From Leisingera daeponensis (GTDB lineage Bacteria > Pseudomonadota > Alphaproteobacteria > Rhodobacterales > Rhodobacteraceae), in assembly GCF_019801465.1 (NCBI RefSeq), contig NZ_JAHVJA010000003.1:455436-519435 (forward strand): a stretch of DNA of 64,000 nucleotides, read 5' to 3'. Position numbers and translations under genes: made by a program. The notes beneath the pieces were generated by a model. The model ran no database searches. It saw nothing but the letters and a program-made list of their open reading frames with translations, and was not told the origin of the DNA. Shown here piece after piece: positions 42,648 through 51,094 of this stretch (the first letter of the stretch is position 1; every line of letters begins with the position of its first letter).

Positions 42648-44003
42648 TCAGCTCACCGCCGCAAAACCTTTATCCAGCGCGGAGAGGATGGTTTCCGCTT
42701 CCGCCTCGCTCAGTACCAGCGGCGGCGACAGGATGATGTTGGGACCGGAGACCCGCACCATGGCGCCGGCCTCATAAGCAACCTCCTGCAGTTTGCCGAT
42801 GGTTTTCTTATCGACTGCGGCCTTGGTTGTGCGGTCGGAGACCAGCTCCAGCGCGCACATCAGCCCGTGCCCGCCGCGCACGTCGCCGATCAGGTCGTAT
42901 TTTTGCTGTAGCGCCAGCAAGCCCTGGTGAATCTGAGTGCCGCGGGCAGAGGCGTTTTCCGGCACGTTCAGGCGCCGGGTTTCGGCAAGACAGGCGAGGG
43001 CGGCGGCTGCGCCCACCGGGTGGCCGGAGTAGGTGTAGCCATGGCCGATGGCTGCCTTGCCGGTGGTGTCTTTCTCGAAGGTCTCGGTCATGTGATCGGC
43101 AATCATCACGGCGCCGAAGGGGAAATAGCCGTTGGTGATCGCCTTAGCGGTGGCCATCAGGTCCGGCTGAACGCCCCAATGGCGCGAGCCGCTCCAGGAG
43201 CCGGTGCGGCCGAAGGCGGTGATCACCTCGTCCGCGATCAGCAGGATGCCGTGTCTGGAGCAGATCTCCCGCACGCCGGGCATGAAGCTGGGATGCGGCG
43301 GGATCACACCGCCTGCGCCCAGGATGGGTTCCATGATGAAGGCGGCGACAGTGGCTGCACCCTGGAAGGCGATCTCATCCTCGAGCGCCTGCAGGCAGAG
43401 CTGGGCAAGGCGCTCCGGATCCGACTCGTTGAAGGGGTTGCGGTAGGTGTAGGGCGCCGGGATGTGAAAGCAGCCGGGCAGCAGCGGTTCGTACTGGGTA
43501 CGGAAGTTGGCGTTGCCATTCACTGAAGCCCCGCCCATGTGGGTGCCGTGGTAGCCCTTCTTGAGGCTCAGTAACTTGGTGCGGCCTTCCTCGCCGCGGA
43601 TCTTGTGGTACTGGCGTGCGAGCCGCAGGGCGGTCTCCACCGAATCCGAGCCGCCGGAGGTGAAGAAGGCGCGGGTGAGCCCGTCGGGGGCGAAGAACTT
43701 GCGCAGCTCCTCGGCCAGCTGGATCACCTGGTCGTTGGTGGTGCCGCGGAAGGTGGAGTAGTATGGCAGCACGTCCAGCTGCGCGGCAATGGCATCTTTC
43801 ACGGGCTGGCAGGAGAAGCCGAGGTTCACGTTCCACAGGCCGCCGACTGCATCGACCGCCTCATGCCCGTCAATGTCAGTGATCTTCACCCCCTGGGCCG
43901 ATGTGATAATCGCGGGCGGGTTGGCCAGGCTGTCCGCAGGGTGCGCCATCGGATGCCAGAGCGATTTGGCGTTGTGTTCTTTTAGAAAATTGGAGTCTTT
44001 CAT
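42648..44003 (-). CDS. Class III aminotransferase
   Basis: A 451-aa PLP-dependent fold-type I omega-aminotransferase. Motifs are SGGSDSVETALRLARQYH near 117-134, KKGYHGTHMGGASVNGN, IADEVITAFGRTG and the PLP lysine in MATAKAITNGYFPFGAV near 280-296. Members move amino groups from omega-amino acids, putrescine-like diamines or other primary amines to pyruvate or 2-oxoglutarate. It lies 42 nt after the IclR gene, so the two are probably one operon. It could act on an amine released by the neighbouring P450 pathway, with the aldehyde dehydrogenase downstream. Confidence 0.93.
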   Translation of the reverse strand: MKDSNFLKEHNAKSLWHPMAHPADSLANPPAIITSAQGVKITDIDGHEAVDAVGGLWNVNLGFSCQPVKDAIAAQLDVLPYYSTFRGTTNDQVIQLAEELRKFFAPDGLTRAFFTSGGSDSVETALRLARQYHKIRGEEGRTKLLSLKKGYHGTHMGGASVNGNANFRTQYEPLLPGCFHIPAPYTYRNPFNESDPERLAQLCLQALEDEIAFQGAATVAAFIMEPILGAGGVIPPHPSFMPGVREICSRHGILLIADEVITAFGRTGSWSGSRHWGVQPDLMATAKAITNGYFPFGAVMIADHMTETFEKDTTGKAAIGHGYTYSGHPVGAAAALACLAETRRLNVPENASARGTQIHQGLLALQQKYDLIGDVRGGHGLMCALELVSDRTTKAAVDKKTIGKLQEVAYEAGAMVRVSGPNIILSPPLVLSEAEAETILSALDKGFAAVS

Positions 44004-44045
44004 TTTGGCAGCTCCTGGCTGGGGCCTGGTCTGGGCCGGTGAAGT

Positions 44046-44825
44046 TCAGGCGGTGTCGTCCTGCGGGTAGTCCGTGGGGGCGGAACCGCCGATTCGATGA
44101 GTGAGAGTGGCGCCCGCGCGGCGCAGGGCTGCCGGGATCAGCTGTTTCTGTTCTGGCGTCATTCGGGAAACCGGGGCGGCCACGGCCAGCGCGCCGATTA
44201 CCTGGCGGTCCGGGCCGAAGACCGGGACCGCGTGGGAGTGCACGTCGGCCTCGAAGCCGCCGATGGACTGGGCAATGCCTGTGCTGCGGATATCGGCCAG
44301 CTGGGCGCGGATTTCGTCGGGGTCGGTGATGGTTTCCGGCGTGCGGGCCTCCAGCGGCCGGGCCAGCTGTTCTTCTGCAAAAGCTTGGTCGGCATAGGCC
44401 AAGACCGCCAGCCCTGAGCTGGTGCCGTGAAACGTCAGCACTTCGGCGTCTTCCATCATTACCTTGGTGGCATTGCGCGGGGAGTAGGCGTGAGACAGCG
44501 AATTGAGCTGGCTGCCTTGCAGCAGCGAAAGGTGGGTTGTTTCGCCGGTTTCATCGCTCAGGTCGCGCAGCACCCGCCGGGAGACCGAGAGTATGGGCAC
44601 TGCTGCCTCGCGCAGGGCGGCAAGGCGCAGAACCTGAGGGCCAAGACGGTAGGAGCGGTCCGCACCGGCCTGCTCGACAAAGCCTGATTCCTGCAGTTCG
44701 CTCATCAGCCGGTACACTGTGGCCTTGTTCATGCCGGACAGGCGAGTCAGGTCGCTGAGGCCGATTTCCGTCCGGCCGTGGTTGAAAAACGTTAGTAGTG
44801 ACAAGGCCTTGGATACCGTTCCCAT
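44046..44825 (-). CDS. IclR-family transcriptional regulator
   Basis: A 259-aa regulator with an N-terminal winged helix (about 1-60: SKALSLLTFFNHGRTEIGLSDL, ATVYRLMSEL) and a C-terminal GAF-like effector domain. I chose ATG 44825. The upstream frame to 44951 begins with TTG inside the operator region and is probably not translated. It is divergent from the TTT operon, with an inverted-repeat operator between them, and is followed by the class III aminotransferase. It probably controls both directions. Confidence 0.88.
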   Translation of the reverse strand: MGTVSKALSLLTFFNHGRTEIGLSDLTRLSGMNKATVYRLMSELQESGFVEQAGADRSYRLGPQVLRLAALREAAVPILSVSRRVLRDLSDETGETTHLSLLQGSQLNSLSHAYSPRNATKVMMEDAEVLTFHGTSSGLAVLAYADQAFAEEQLARPLEARTPETITDPDEIRAQLADIRSTGIAQSIGGFEADVHSHAVPVFGPDRQVIGALAVAAPVSRMTPEQKQLIPAALRRAGATLTHRIGGSAPTDYPQDDTA

Positions 44826-44944
44826 GCGCCTGTACGTGCTCCCTGTTTGGCCTTGGAGGGTGGTGTTTACGGAAAAAGACGCACCCGAGATGCAATTTTG
44901 TTGACAGATAACGGGGCGGCCTGTCAATCTAAATTCAAACCAAT

Positions 44945-44961
44945 GGTTCAAATAATGAACC
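44945..44961. promoter_or_regulatory. Inverted repeat between IclR and TTT genes
   Basis: GGTTCA-AATAA-TGAACC (44945-44961) is a perfect 6-bp inverted repeat with a 5-bp centre. It lies 26 bp before the TTT binding-protein ATG and 120 bp before the IclR start. Half-sites of this kind suit an IclR-family dimer. Further GGTTC/GAACC-like text nearby may extend the site. Confidence 0.55.
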
Positions 44962-44986
44962 TGGTGGCAATACTGGGAGGATAGCC

Positions 44987-45934
44987 ATGAAACTCAAATC
45001 TCTGATGAAAGGGGCTGCTGCAGCAGCGACATTGGGACTGAGCGCAGTTGCAGCGCAGGCCGAGTATCCGGAAAAGCCGGTGAACTTCATCGTGCCGTGG
45101 CCGCCTGGTGATCTGGAGGATGTTCTGACCCGGATGATCGCCGAGGACTTCCAGAACGAATACGGCGTTGCCGCAGCGGTGGTGAATAAACCGGGCGGCG
45201 GCGGCGGGCCGTTCCCGGGGGCGATCGAGGTCGCCAATGCGCCGGCTGACGGCTACACCATTGGCTCCTTCGTTATCGGTGTGCCGGTGATGGGCCATCA
45301 GATCGACATTCCGCCGCTGACACCCGCCAAGTTCGATCCGCTGGGGATTTTTCTGACCTATCCGTTTGTGATCGCCACCTCCGCTGGTGCGCCTTACAGC
45401 ACGATGGAAGAGCTGGCGGCCTATACCAAAGAGAACGACGTGGCGCTGGGCCACTTCGGCGATGTGCTGACCCCGACCCAAGTGACCAAGGCCTATGCTA
45501 AGAACGCGGGATTCGAATGGGGGTCGGATGCAGCGTTTGATGCGCTGGACTGCAACACGCTGGCCTCTGGCGATGCGGATGTGATCAACACCACCCTGCA
45601 GCTGGTGCTGCCCTGCCTGGATGAGGTCAAGGTGCTGGTTTCCATCACCGACGAGCGCATCCCGCTGGCCCCCGACGCGCCGACCATCGGCGAGCTGGAC
45701 GACAGCCTGAACATCGCCCTGTGGAACGGTCTGTTCGTGACCAAGGACACCCCGCAGGACGTGCGCGACAAGATCATCGCCGTGGCCGAAAAGACGGTGA
45801 TGAGTGAGCGCGCCCAGAACGTCGCCAAGGAAACCGGCGCATTGGTTTACTGGCAGGGCGCCGAGGACAGCACGGCCCGCGTCGCAAATGACATCGAAAC
45901 CATGGCCCGTATCGGCGGCCTGCTGGCGGAATAA
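44987..45934 (+). CDS. Tripartite tricarboxylate transporter substrate-binding protein
   Basis: A 315-aa periplasmic binding protein of the TctC/Bug family. A signal peptide covers residues 1-25 (ending AQA), followed by YPEKPVNFIVPWPPGDLEDVLTRMI and VVNKPGGGGGPFPGAIEVANAPADGYTIG. Characterised members bind carboxylates such as citrate, so a carboxylate ligand is likely. GGGAGG lies 7 nt before ATG 44987. It leads tctCBA-type genes and an aldehyde dehydrogenase. Confidence 0.93.
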   Translation: MKLKSLMKGAAAAATLGLSAVAAQAEYPEKPVNFIVPWPPGDLEDVLTRMIAEDFQNEYGVAAAVVNKPGGGGGPFPGAIEVANAPADGYTIGSFVIGVPVMGHQIDIPPLTPAKFDPLGIFLTYPFVIATSAGAPYSTMEELAAYTKENDVALGHFGDVLTPTQVTKAYAKNAGFEWGSDAAFDALDCNTLASGDADVINTTLQLVLPCLDEVKVLVSITDERIPLAPDAPTIGELDDSLNIALWNGLFVTKDTPQDVRDKIIAVAEKTVMSERAQNVAKETGALVYWQGAEDSTARVANDIETMARIGGLLAE

Positions 45935-46008
45935 TCCTCCCCCACTTCATCGGGGCCTTGCCGGGTCCCGGTGACTTTTCCTACTCGCGTGGACAAAGAG
46001 CTCCCCAA

Positions 46009-46539
46009 ATGCCTTCGGAACGTGAACGCCGCTTTGCTGGACCGCGGCGCGGCCAGCTGATCTTTGCCTTGATCATGGTGGGACTTGCGCTGCTGCTGCT
46101 GGCCTTGATCGGTGAGCAAACTGCCTGGGTTCAAAAGACAAAGTTGTTTGCCCAGCCCCGTTTTTGGCCTGCTGTCGCCATTGGCGGCATGGTGCTGCTG
46201 GGCGGGCTGCACCTTTACAAGCTGCCGTGGCGCCGGATCAGCCGAAATGACCTGCGGGAGGTCAAGCGCTGGGGGCAGGTGTTGGAATTCGCAGGCTGGT
46301 TTATGGGCTATGTTCTGCTGGTGCCCCTCATCGGCTACCTGCCCGTGACGCTGGTGTTCATGCCGCTGCTGAGCTGGCGGATGGGCTACCGCAGGCCGTT
46401 CATGCTGTGGACGAGCGCCGCCTTTGCCGTGGCCGTCGTGCTGCTGTTCAAAGCCTTCCTGTCGGTCAAGATCCCGGGGGCACTACTCTATGAATACCTG
46501 CCGGGCCCGCTCCGCACCTTCTTCATCCTCTACCTCTGA
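46009..46539 (+). CDS. Tripartite tricarboxylate transporter small membrane subunit (TctB-like)
   Basis: A 176-aa four-helix membrane protein (helices near 19-37, 51-68, 91-126 and 138-155), the size and layout of TctB. I chose ATG 46009, where the N terminus is basic and short; a longer frame starts at 45958. The AAAGAG site is weak. It lies 74 nt after the binding-protein gene and 9 nt before the large subunit gene. TctB shows low sequence conservation, so its identity rests on size, topology and position. Confidence 0.88.
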   Translation: MPSERERRFAGPRRGQLIFALIMVGLALLLLALIGEQTAWVQKTKLFAQPRFWPAVAIGGMVLLGGLHLYKLPWRRISRNDLREVKRWGQVLEFAGWFMGYVLLVPLIGYLPVTLVFMPLLSWRMGYRRPFMLWTSAAFAVAVVLLFKAFLSVKIPGALLYEYLPGPLRTFFILYL

Positions 46540-46548
46540 GCGCTGACC

Positions 46549-48168
46549 ATGGACCTGATCCTTTCTGCTATAGACATCCTGATGCGCTGGGACGTGGCGC
46601 TGGCACTGCTCGCCGGTTCGGTCGGCGGGGTGCTGATCGGCGCCATTCCCGGTGTCGGTCCTGCGGTAGCGATCGCGATCCTGCTGCCCGCAACCTTTTC
46701 GATGGACCCGATCGTGGGGCTGACGGTGTTGCTGGGGATCTACGGCTCCTCCATGTACGGCGGTGCCATTCCGGCGATCCTAATCAATACGCCGGGCACT
46801 GCGGTCAATGCGCTGACCACCTATGACGGCTACCCGATGACTGCCCGCGGGGAACCCAGGCGTGCCCTGAGCCTCGCCTATTCGGCCAGCTTCTTTGGCG
46901 GCATCTTTTCGGTCATCTGTCTGATCCTGTTCGCCCCGGTGCTGGCAAAAATCGCGCCGATGTTCGGCTCGCGCGAGATCTTTATGGCCGCGCTTCTGGG
47001 CCTCATCCTGGTGGTGGTGGCGCACCGCGGCCAGGCGCTGATTGCCGGGGCGCTGGCTTGTTTCGGGATCTTCCTGCAGACCATCGGGCTGGAGCCGGTC
47101 AAATACACCCAGCGCTACACCTTCGGTCAGGATTTCCTCGGTGGCGGCATCAACCTGATCGTGGTGGTGCTGGGGCTGTTTGCGATCTCCCAGGCGTTTG
47201 TGCTGCTAACGGACGAAGACGAGAAAGTCCGGATGGCCCGCCTGCGCGGCGGCATGTTTCAGGGGCTGCGCGAGCTGGCACACCATCCGCGGGTGGCTGG
47301 CGTCTCGGCCGCATTCGGTGTGCTAATGGGCATGATCCCCGGTGTGGGAGAGTTCACCGCCCAGTTCATGTCTTACACCTATGCGCAGAAAACCTCGAAA
47401 CGCCCCGAGGACTTCGGTCATGGCTCGTCCGAGGGGCTGATTGCGGCGGAGACCGCCAACAACGCGGTGCCCGCGGCCGCGATGGTGCCGCTGCTGGCGC
47501 TGGGCATCCCGGGAGAGGCGCTGACGGCGATGATGCTGTCGGTGTTCTACGTCCACAACGTGGTGCCGGGGCCGGGGCTGTTCCAGAACGACATGGATTT
47601 TGTCGTGGCGCTCTATCTGGCGCTGCTGGTTCTGAACGTGCTGGTGCTGCTGTTCCTGCTGTTTGCCACCAGGTCGCTCATTCAGGTGGTGCGTATCCCC
47701 AACAGGTTCCTTGGCGTCTGCATCCTGACGCTCAGCTTTGTCGGGGTCTATTCCCTGCGCAATTCCGCCACCGACTGCCTGATGGCGGCGGGCTTCGGCA
47801 TTCTGGGTTTCATCCTGAAGCGGCTGTCGCTGCCGTCTGTGCCGATCATCCTGGGCATGGTCCTGGGCGGTATCATGGAGGTGAAGCTGCGCGCGGGCAT
47901 GGCGCGGGTGAAGGAGCCCCTCGATTTCATTGACCGCCCGGTGGCGTTCATCCTGTTTCTACTCATCATCATCGTTCTGGCGGTCCACATCCTGCGGGTG
48001 CTGAAGGACCGGAAGGAACTGAAGGAGGCCGAATGGCAGACCAAGACCTCATCGACAAGCTTCGGCAGCTTGATGTTGCGCCGCAGAAACTCTTTCTTGA
48101 AGGATCATGGACGGAAGGTTCGGGCCAGACACTCGAAGTTGCTTCGCCGGTTGACGGATCTGTTCTGA
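46549..48168 (+). CDS. Tripartite tricarboxylate transporter large permease (TctA-like)
   Basis: A 539-aa permease with about eleven helices. The TctA motifs GGVLIGAIPGVGPAVAIAIL near 25-44, YGGAIPAILINTPGTA near 70-85 and GMIPGVGEFTAQFMSY are clear. The usual family length is about 500 aa. Here the last 46 codons lie out of frame over the aldehyde dehydrogenase start and spell a basic, non-hydrophobic tail (about 495-539). That suggests loss of the original stop. The tail is probably not functional, but the overlap of 136 nt is unusual. Confidence 0.9.
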   Translation: MDLILSAIDILMRWDVALALLAGSVGGVLIGAIPGVGPAVAIAILLPATFSMDPIVGLTVLLGIYGSSMYGGAIPAILINTPGTAVNALTTYDGYPMTARGEPRRALSLAYSASFFGGIFSVICLILFAPVLAKIAPMFGSREIFMAALLGLILVVVAHRGQALIAGALACFGIFLQTIGLEPVKYTQRYTFGQDFLGGGINLIVVVLGLFAISQAFVLLTDEDEKVRMARLRGGMFQGLRELAHHPRVAGVSAAFGVLMGMIPGVGEFTAQFMSYTYAQKTSKRPEDFGHGSSEGLIAAETANNAVPAAAMVPLLALGIPGEALTAMMLSVFYVHNVVPGPGLFQNDMDFVVALYLALLVLNVLVLLFLLFATRSLIQVVRIPNRFLGVCILTLSFVGVYSLRNSATDCLMAAGFGILGFILKRLSLPSVPIILGMVLGGIMEVKLRAGMARVKEPLDFIDRPVAFILFLLIIIVLAVHILRVLKDRKELKEAEWQTKTSSTSFGSLMLRRRNSFLKDHGRKVRARHSKLLRRLTDLF

Positions 48169-49517
48169 CAACGCTGGCAGGCGCCTCTGCGACGGATGTC
48201 GAGAACGCTGTCGCTTCGGCGCGGCGGGCGTATGAGGATCGCCGCTGGGCTGGACAGAGCCCCGCCGCACGCAAACAGGTGCTGCACAGGATTGCGGACC
48301 GGATCGAGGCCGAGGCGGTTGAGCTGGCCGTCCTGGGCGTGCGCGACAACGGCACGGAGTTCAGCATGGCTTTGAAGGCAGAGCCGGGATCGGCGGCGGG
48401 GACATTCCGCTATTATGCCGAAGCGCTGGACAAGGTGGCGGGCGAGGTCGCACCGACCGCGCCGGATGTGCTGGGGCTGGTACACCGGATGCCGGTGGGC
48501 GTGGTGGGGGCCATCGTGCCGTGGAATTTCCCGCTGATGATCGGCGCGTGGAAGCTGGCGCCAGCTTTGGCGATGGGCAATTCGGTGGTTCTGAAACCGG
48601 CCGAGACGGCCTCCCTGACGCTGCTGCGGCTGGCGGAGATCTGTTCCGAATGCGGCTTGCCGGACGGGGTGCTGAACGTGGTCACAGGCGCAGGTGCGGA
48701 AACCGGCGCGGCGCTGGCGGTCTCCAACGGGGTTGATGTGCTGGCTTTCACCGGATCCGGCGCGACGGGGCGCAAGCTTCTGGAGGCATCGGCACGCTCG
48801 AATCTCAAGCGCTGCTACCTGGAACTGGGCGGCAAGTCCCCCAACATCGTCTTTGCGGACGCCCCGGATCTGGCGAAGGCGGCCAAAGTTTCTGCTGCGG
48901 GGATTTTCCGGAACTCCGGCCAAGTCTGCATTGCGGGGTCACGCCTGCTTGTCGAGGCTTCAATCCATGATGAGTTCGTCGAGCTGCTGAAGGCCGAGGC
49001 AGAGTCGCTGCGGGTCGGTGACCCGCTGGACCTCAGTACCCGGGTCGGTGCGGTGAATTCCGAAGAGCAGCTGCGCCGGAACCTCTCATTCATGGATATT
49101 GCGCGCTCCGAGGGGGGGCAGGTCGTGACTGGCGGCGCGCGGATACTGGAGGACACCGGCGGCACCTACATGTCGCCGGCCATTGTGACACATGTGGCTC
49201 GTGATCATGCGTTGTTCCAGCGGGAGGTTTTCGGGCCGGTGCTGGCGGTCACAAAATTCGAGACAGAGGCGGAGGCGCTGAGCCTGGCCAACGGCACCGA
49301 TTTCGGCCTGGCGGCGGCAGTCTGGACGGAAAACCTTTCCCGTGCGCACCGGATGGTTGCCGGCATCCGGGCTGGGGTTGTTCATGTGAACACGTACGGG
49401 GGAGCGGACAACACCGTTCCGCTGGGCGGTGTCGGCCAGTCCGGCAACGGGCATGATAAGTCGATGCATGCACTGGACAAGTACACTGATCTGAAGACCG
49501 CCTGGATCCAGCTGTAA
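48033..49517 (+). CDS. Aldehyde dehydrogenase
   Basis: A 494-aa NAD(P)-dependent aldehyde dehydrogenase. The catalytic Cys is Cys299 in GQVCIAGSRL, the general-base Glu is in LELGGKSPN near 260-268, and the NAD fold has AFTGSGATGRK near 237-247. Sequence style is close to PuuC/betaine-aldehyde enzymes that oxidise amino-aldehydes. AAGGAGG lies 5 nt before the ATG, so the start is sound although it lies inside the TctA frame. It probably oxidises the aldehyde made by the class III aminotransferase; this is inference from context. Confidence 0.94.
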   Translation: MADQDLIDKLRQLDVAPQKLFLEGSWTEGSGQTLEVASPVDGSVLTTLAGASATDVENAVASARRAYEDRRWAGQSPAARKQVLHRIADRIEAEAVELAVLGVRDNGTEFSMALKAEPGSAAGTFRYYAEALDKVAGEVAPTAPDVLGLVHRMPVGVVGAIVPWNFPLMIGAWKLAPALAMGNSVVLKPAETASLTLLRLAEICSECGLPDGVLNVVTGAGAETGAALAVSNGVDVLAFTGSGATGRKLLEASARSNLKRCYLELGGKSPNIVFADAPDLAKAAKVSAAGIFRNSGQVCIAGSRLLVEASIHDEFVELLKAEAESLRVGDPLDLSTRVGAVNSEEQLRRNLSFMDIARSEGGQVVTGGARILEDTGGTYMSPAIVTHVARDHALFQREVFGPVLAVTKFETEAEALSLANGTDFGLAAAVWTENLSRAHRMVAGIRAGVVHVNTYGGADNTVPLGGVGQSGNGHDKSMHALDKYTDLKTAWIQL

Positions 49518-49631
49518 AGCAGGTTTTGCAGGGGTGGAACATGCGGTCTCAGGCGGGAGTTCCTGGGAAAGATGAAAAGTTAGCGTTGTGCCGAAAAGCG
49601 CCGCGAGGCTGACAGACGGGAGGCAAAGCCT

Positions 49632-50864
49632 GTGGAAGACAAGACGATTCTGGTTGCAGGAACCTATGACACAAAGGACGACGAGCTGGGATACCTGGCA
49701 GAGGTGATCCGCGGGCAGGGCGGCAAGGTGCTGTCGATGGACGTAAGCGTGCTGGGTGATCCCGGCAGACCCTCGGATATCAGCAAGCATGAGGTGGCCG
49801 AGGCCGGCGGCAGCTCGATTGAAGAAGCGATTGCTTCGGGCGATGAGAATAGCGCCATGCAGATCATGGGCGCAGGCGCGGCGGCCAAGGCGCTGGAATT
49901 GTACCGTGGCGGCCTCATTGACGGGGTGATCGTGCTGGGGGGCACAATGGGCACCGATCTGGCGCTGGACATGTGCGCGGCGCTTCCGGTCGGGGTTCCA
50001 AAGTATATCGTCTCCACTGTCGCCTTTTCGCCGCTGATGCCTCCGGAAAGGATTCCTGCAGATGTGCAGATGATCCTGTGGGCGGGGGGGCTTTACGGGT
50101 TGAACTCGATCTGCAAGGCGTCGCTCAGCCAGGCTGCTGGAGCGGCGCTGGGCGCGGCGCGTGCGGCGGAGCCGCCGAAACGCGACCGGCCGCTGATCGG
50201 CATGACGTCGTTCGGCAAGACGGTGCTGCGCTACATGGTGGCGCTGAAACCGGCGCTGGAGGACCGCGGGTTTGAAGTGGCCGTCTTCCATGCAACCGGA
50301 ATGGGCGGGCGCGCATTTGAGAGCCTGGCTGCCGAGGGCGCCTTTGCCGCGGTGATGGATTTTGCACCGCAGGAGGTTTCGAACCATCTGTTCGGCGGGC
50401 TGTCGGCCGGGGCGGACCGGATGACCAATGCGGGAAAATCCGGCACTCCGCAGCTTGTGGCGCCGGGTTGCTATGACCTGGTGGATTTTGTTGGCTGGCA
50501 GGAGGTGCCTGCGCAGCTGAAGGGGCGGGAGACACACGCTCATAACCGTCTTTTGACCTCTGCCTTGCTGGACGCAGACGAGCGGCGGCAGGTGGCACAG
50601 GCAATCTGCGGCAAGCTTTCCACCGCGCGGGCACCGGTGGCGGTGCTGCTGCCGGCGGGCGGCTGCAACGAATGGGACCGTCCCGGCGCGCCTTTGCATG
50701 ATGCGTCGGGGCTGGCGGCCTTTTGCCAGGCGATGCGGGCGTGCTGCCCGGAGAATGCCGAGTTGCATGAGCTGGGCTGTCACATCAATGATGCTGAGTT
50801 CGCCGCCAAAGCACTGGAAATTATGGACGGCTGGATTGCCAGCGGAGCGGTTAAAACCGGCTGA
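49632..50864 (+). CDS. Tm-1-like ATP-binding (UPF0261) protein
   Basis: A 410-aa protein of the UPF0261 family. The N-terminal half has VAGTYDTKDDELGYLAEVIRG and GVIVLGGTMGTDLALDM, the C-terminal half LLPAGGCNEWDRPG. The plant homologue Tm-1 binds ATP; bacterial members have no known reaction and occur in sugar and aromatic catabolic clusters. The start is GTG at 49632 with GGGAGG 8 nt upstream. It follows the aldehyde dehydrogenase on the same strand, 114 nt apart. Confidence 0.85.
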   Translation: MEDKTILVAGTYDTKDDELGYLAEVIRGQGGKVLSMDVSVLGDPGRPSDISKHEVAEAGGSSIEEAIASGDENSAMQIMGAGAAAKALELYRGGLIDGVIVLGGTMGTDLALDMCAALPVGVPKYIVSTVAFSPLMPPERIPADVQMILWAGGLYGLNSICKASLSQAAGAALGAARAAEPPKRDRPLIGMTSFGKTVLRYMVALKPALEDRGFEVAVFHATGMGGRAFESLAAEGAFAAVMDFAPQEVSNHLFGGLSAGADRMTNAGKSGTPQLVAPGCYDLVDFVGWQEVPAQLKGRETHAHNRLLTSALLDADERRQVAQAICGKLSTARAPVAVLLPAGGCNEWDRPGAPLHDASGLAAFCQAMRACCPENAELHELGCHINDAEFAAKALEIMDGWIASGAVKTG

Positions 50865-51094
50865 TCGGTCTGGCCGTGATACCGTCGACATAAGTGTTTC
50901 AAAAAGTTTTCATTCGCCCTGCCTTCTGTTACGTAATCCCTAGCATGACGGACCGCTGGAGGCCGCGAGTTCCGTGGCGCGGGGTTTGCGGTCCTTCTGC
51001 TGCCATTAGGGCTTGGCGGCAGTCCGGCTGCCGTGCCTAATCTGTAGGGAGCCGGGCGCAGGCACTGCCGCCGCGGAAGAGAGAGGATGACCGG

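Noticed and set aside
49086..50891. 601-codon minus-strand frame under the Tm-1-like and aldehyde dehydrogenase genes
   Set aside because: Antisense to well-supported genes; composition typical of shadow frames.
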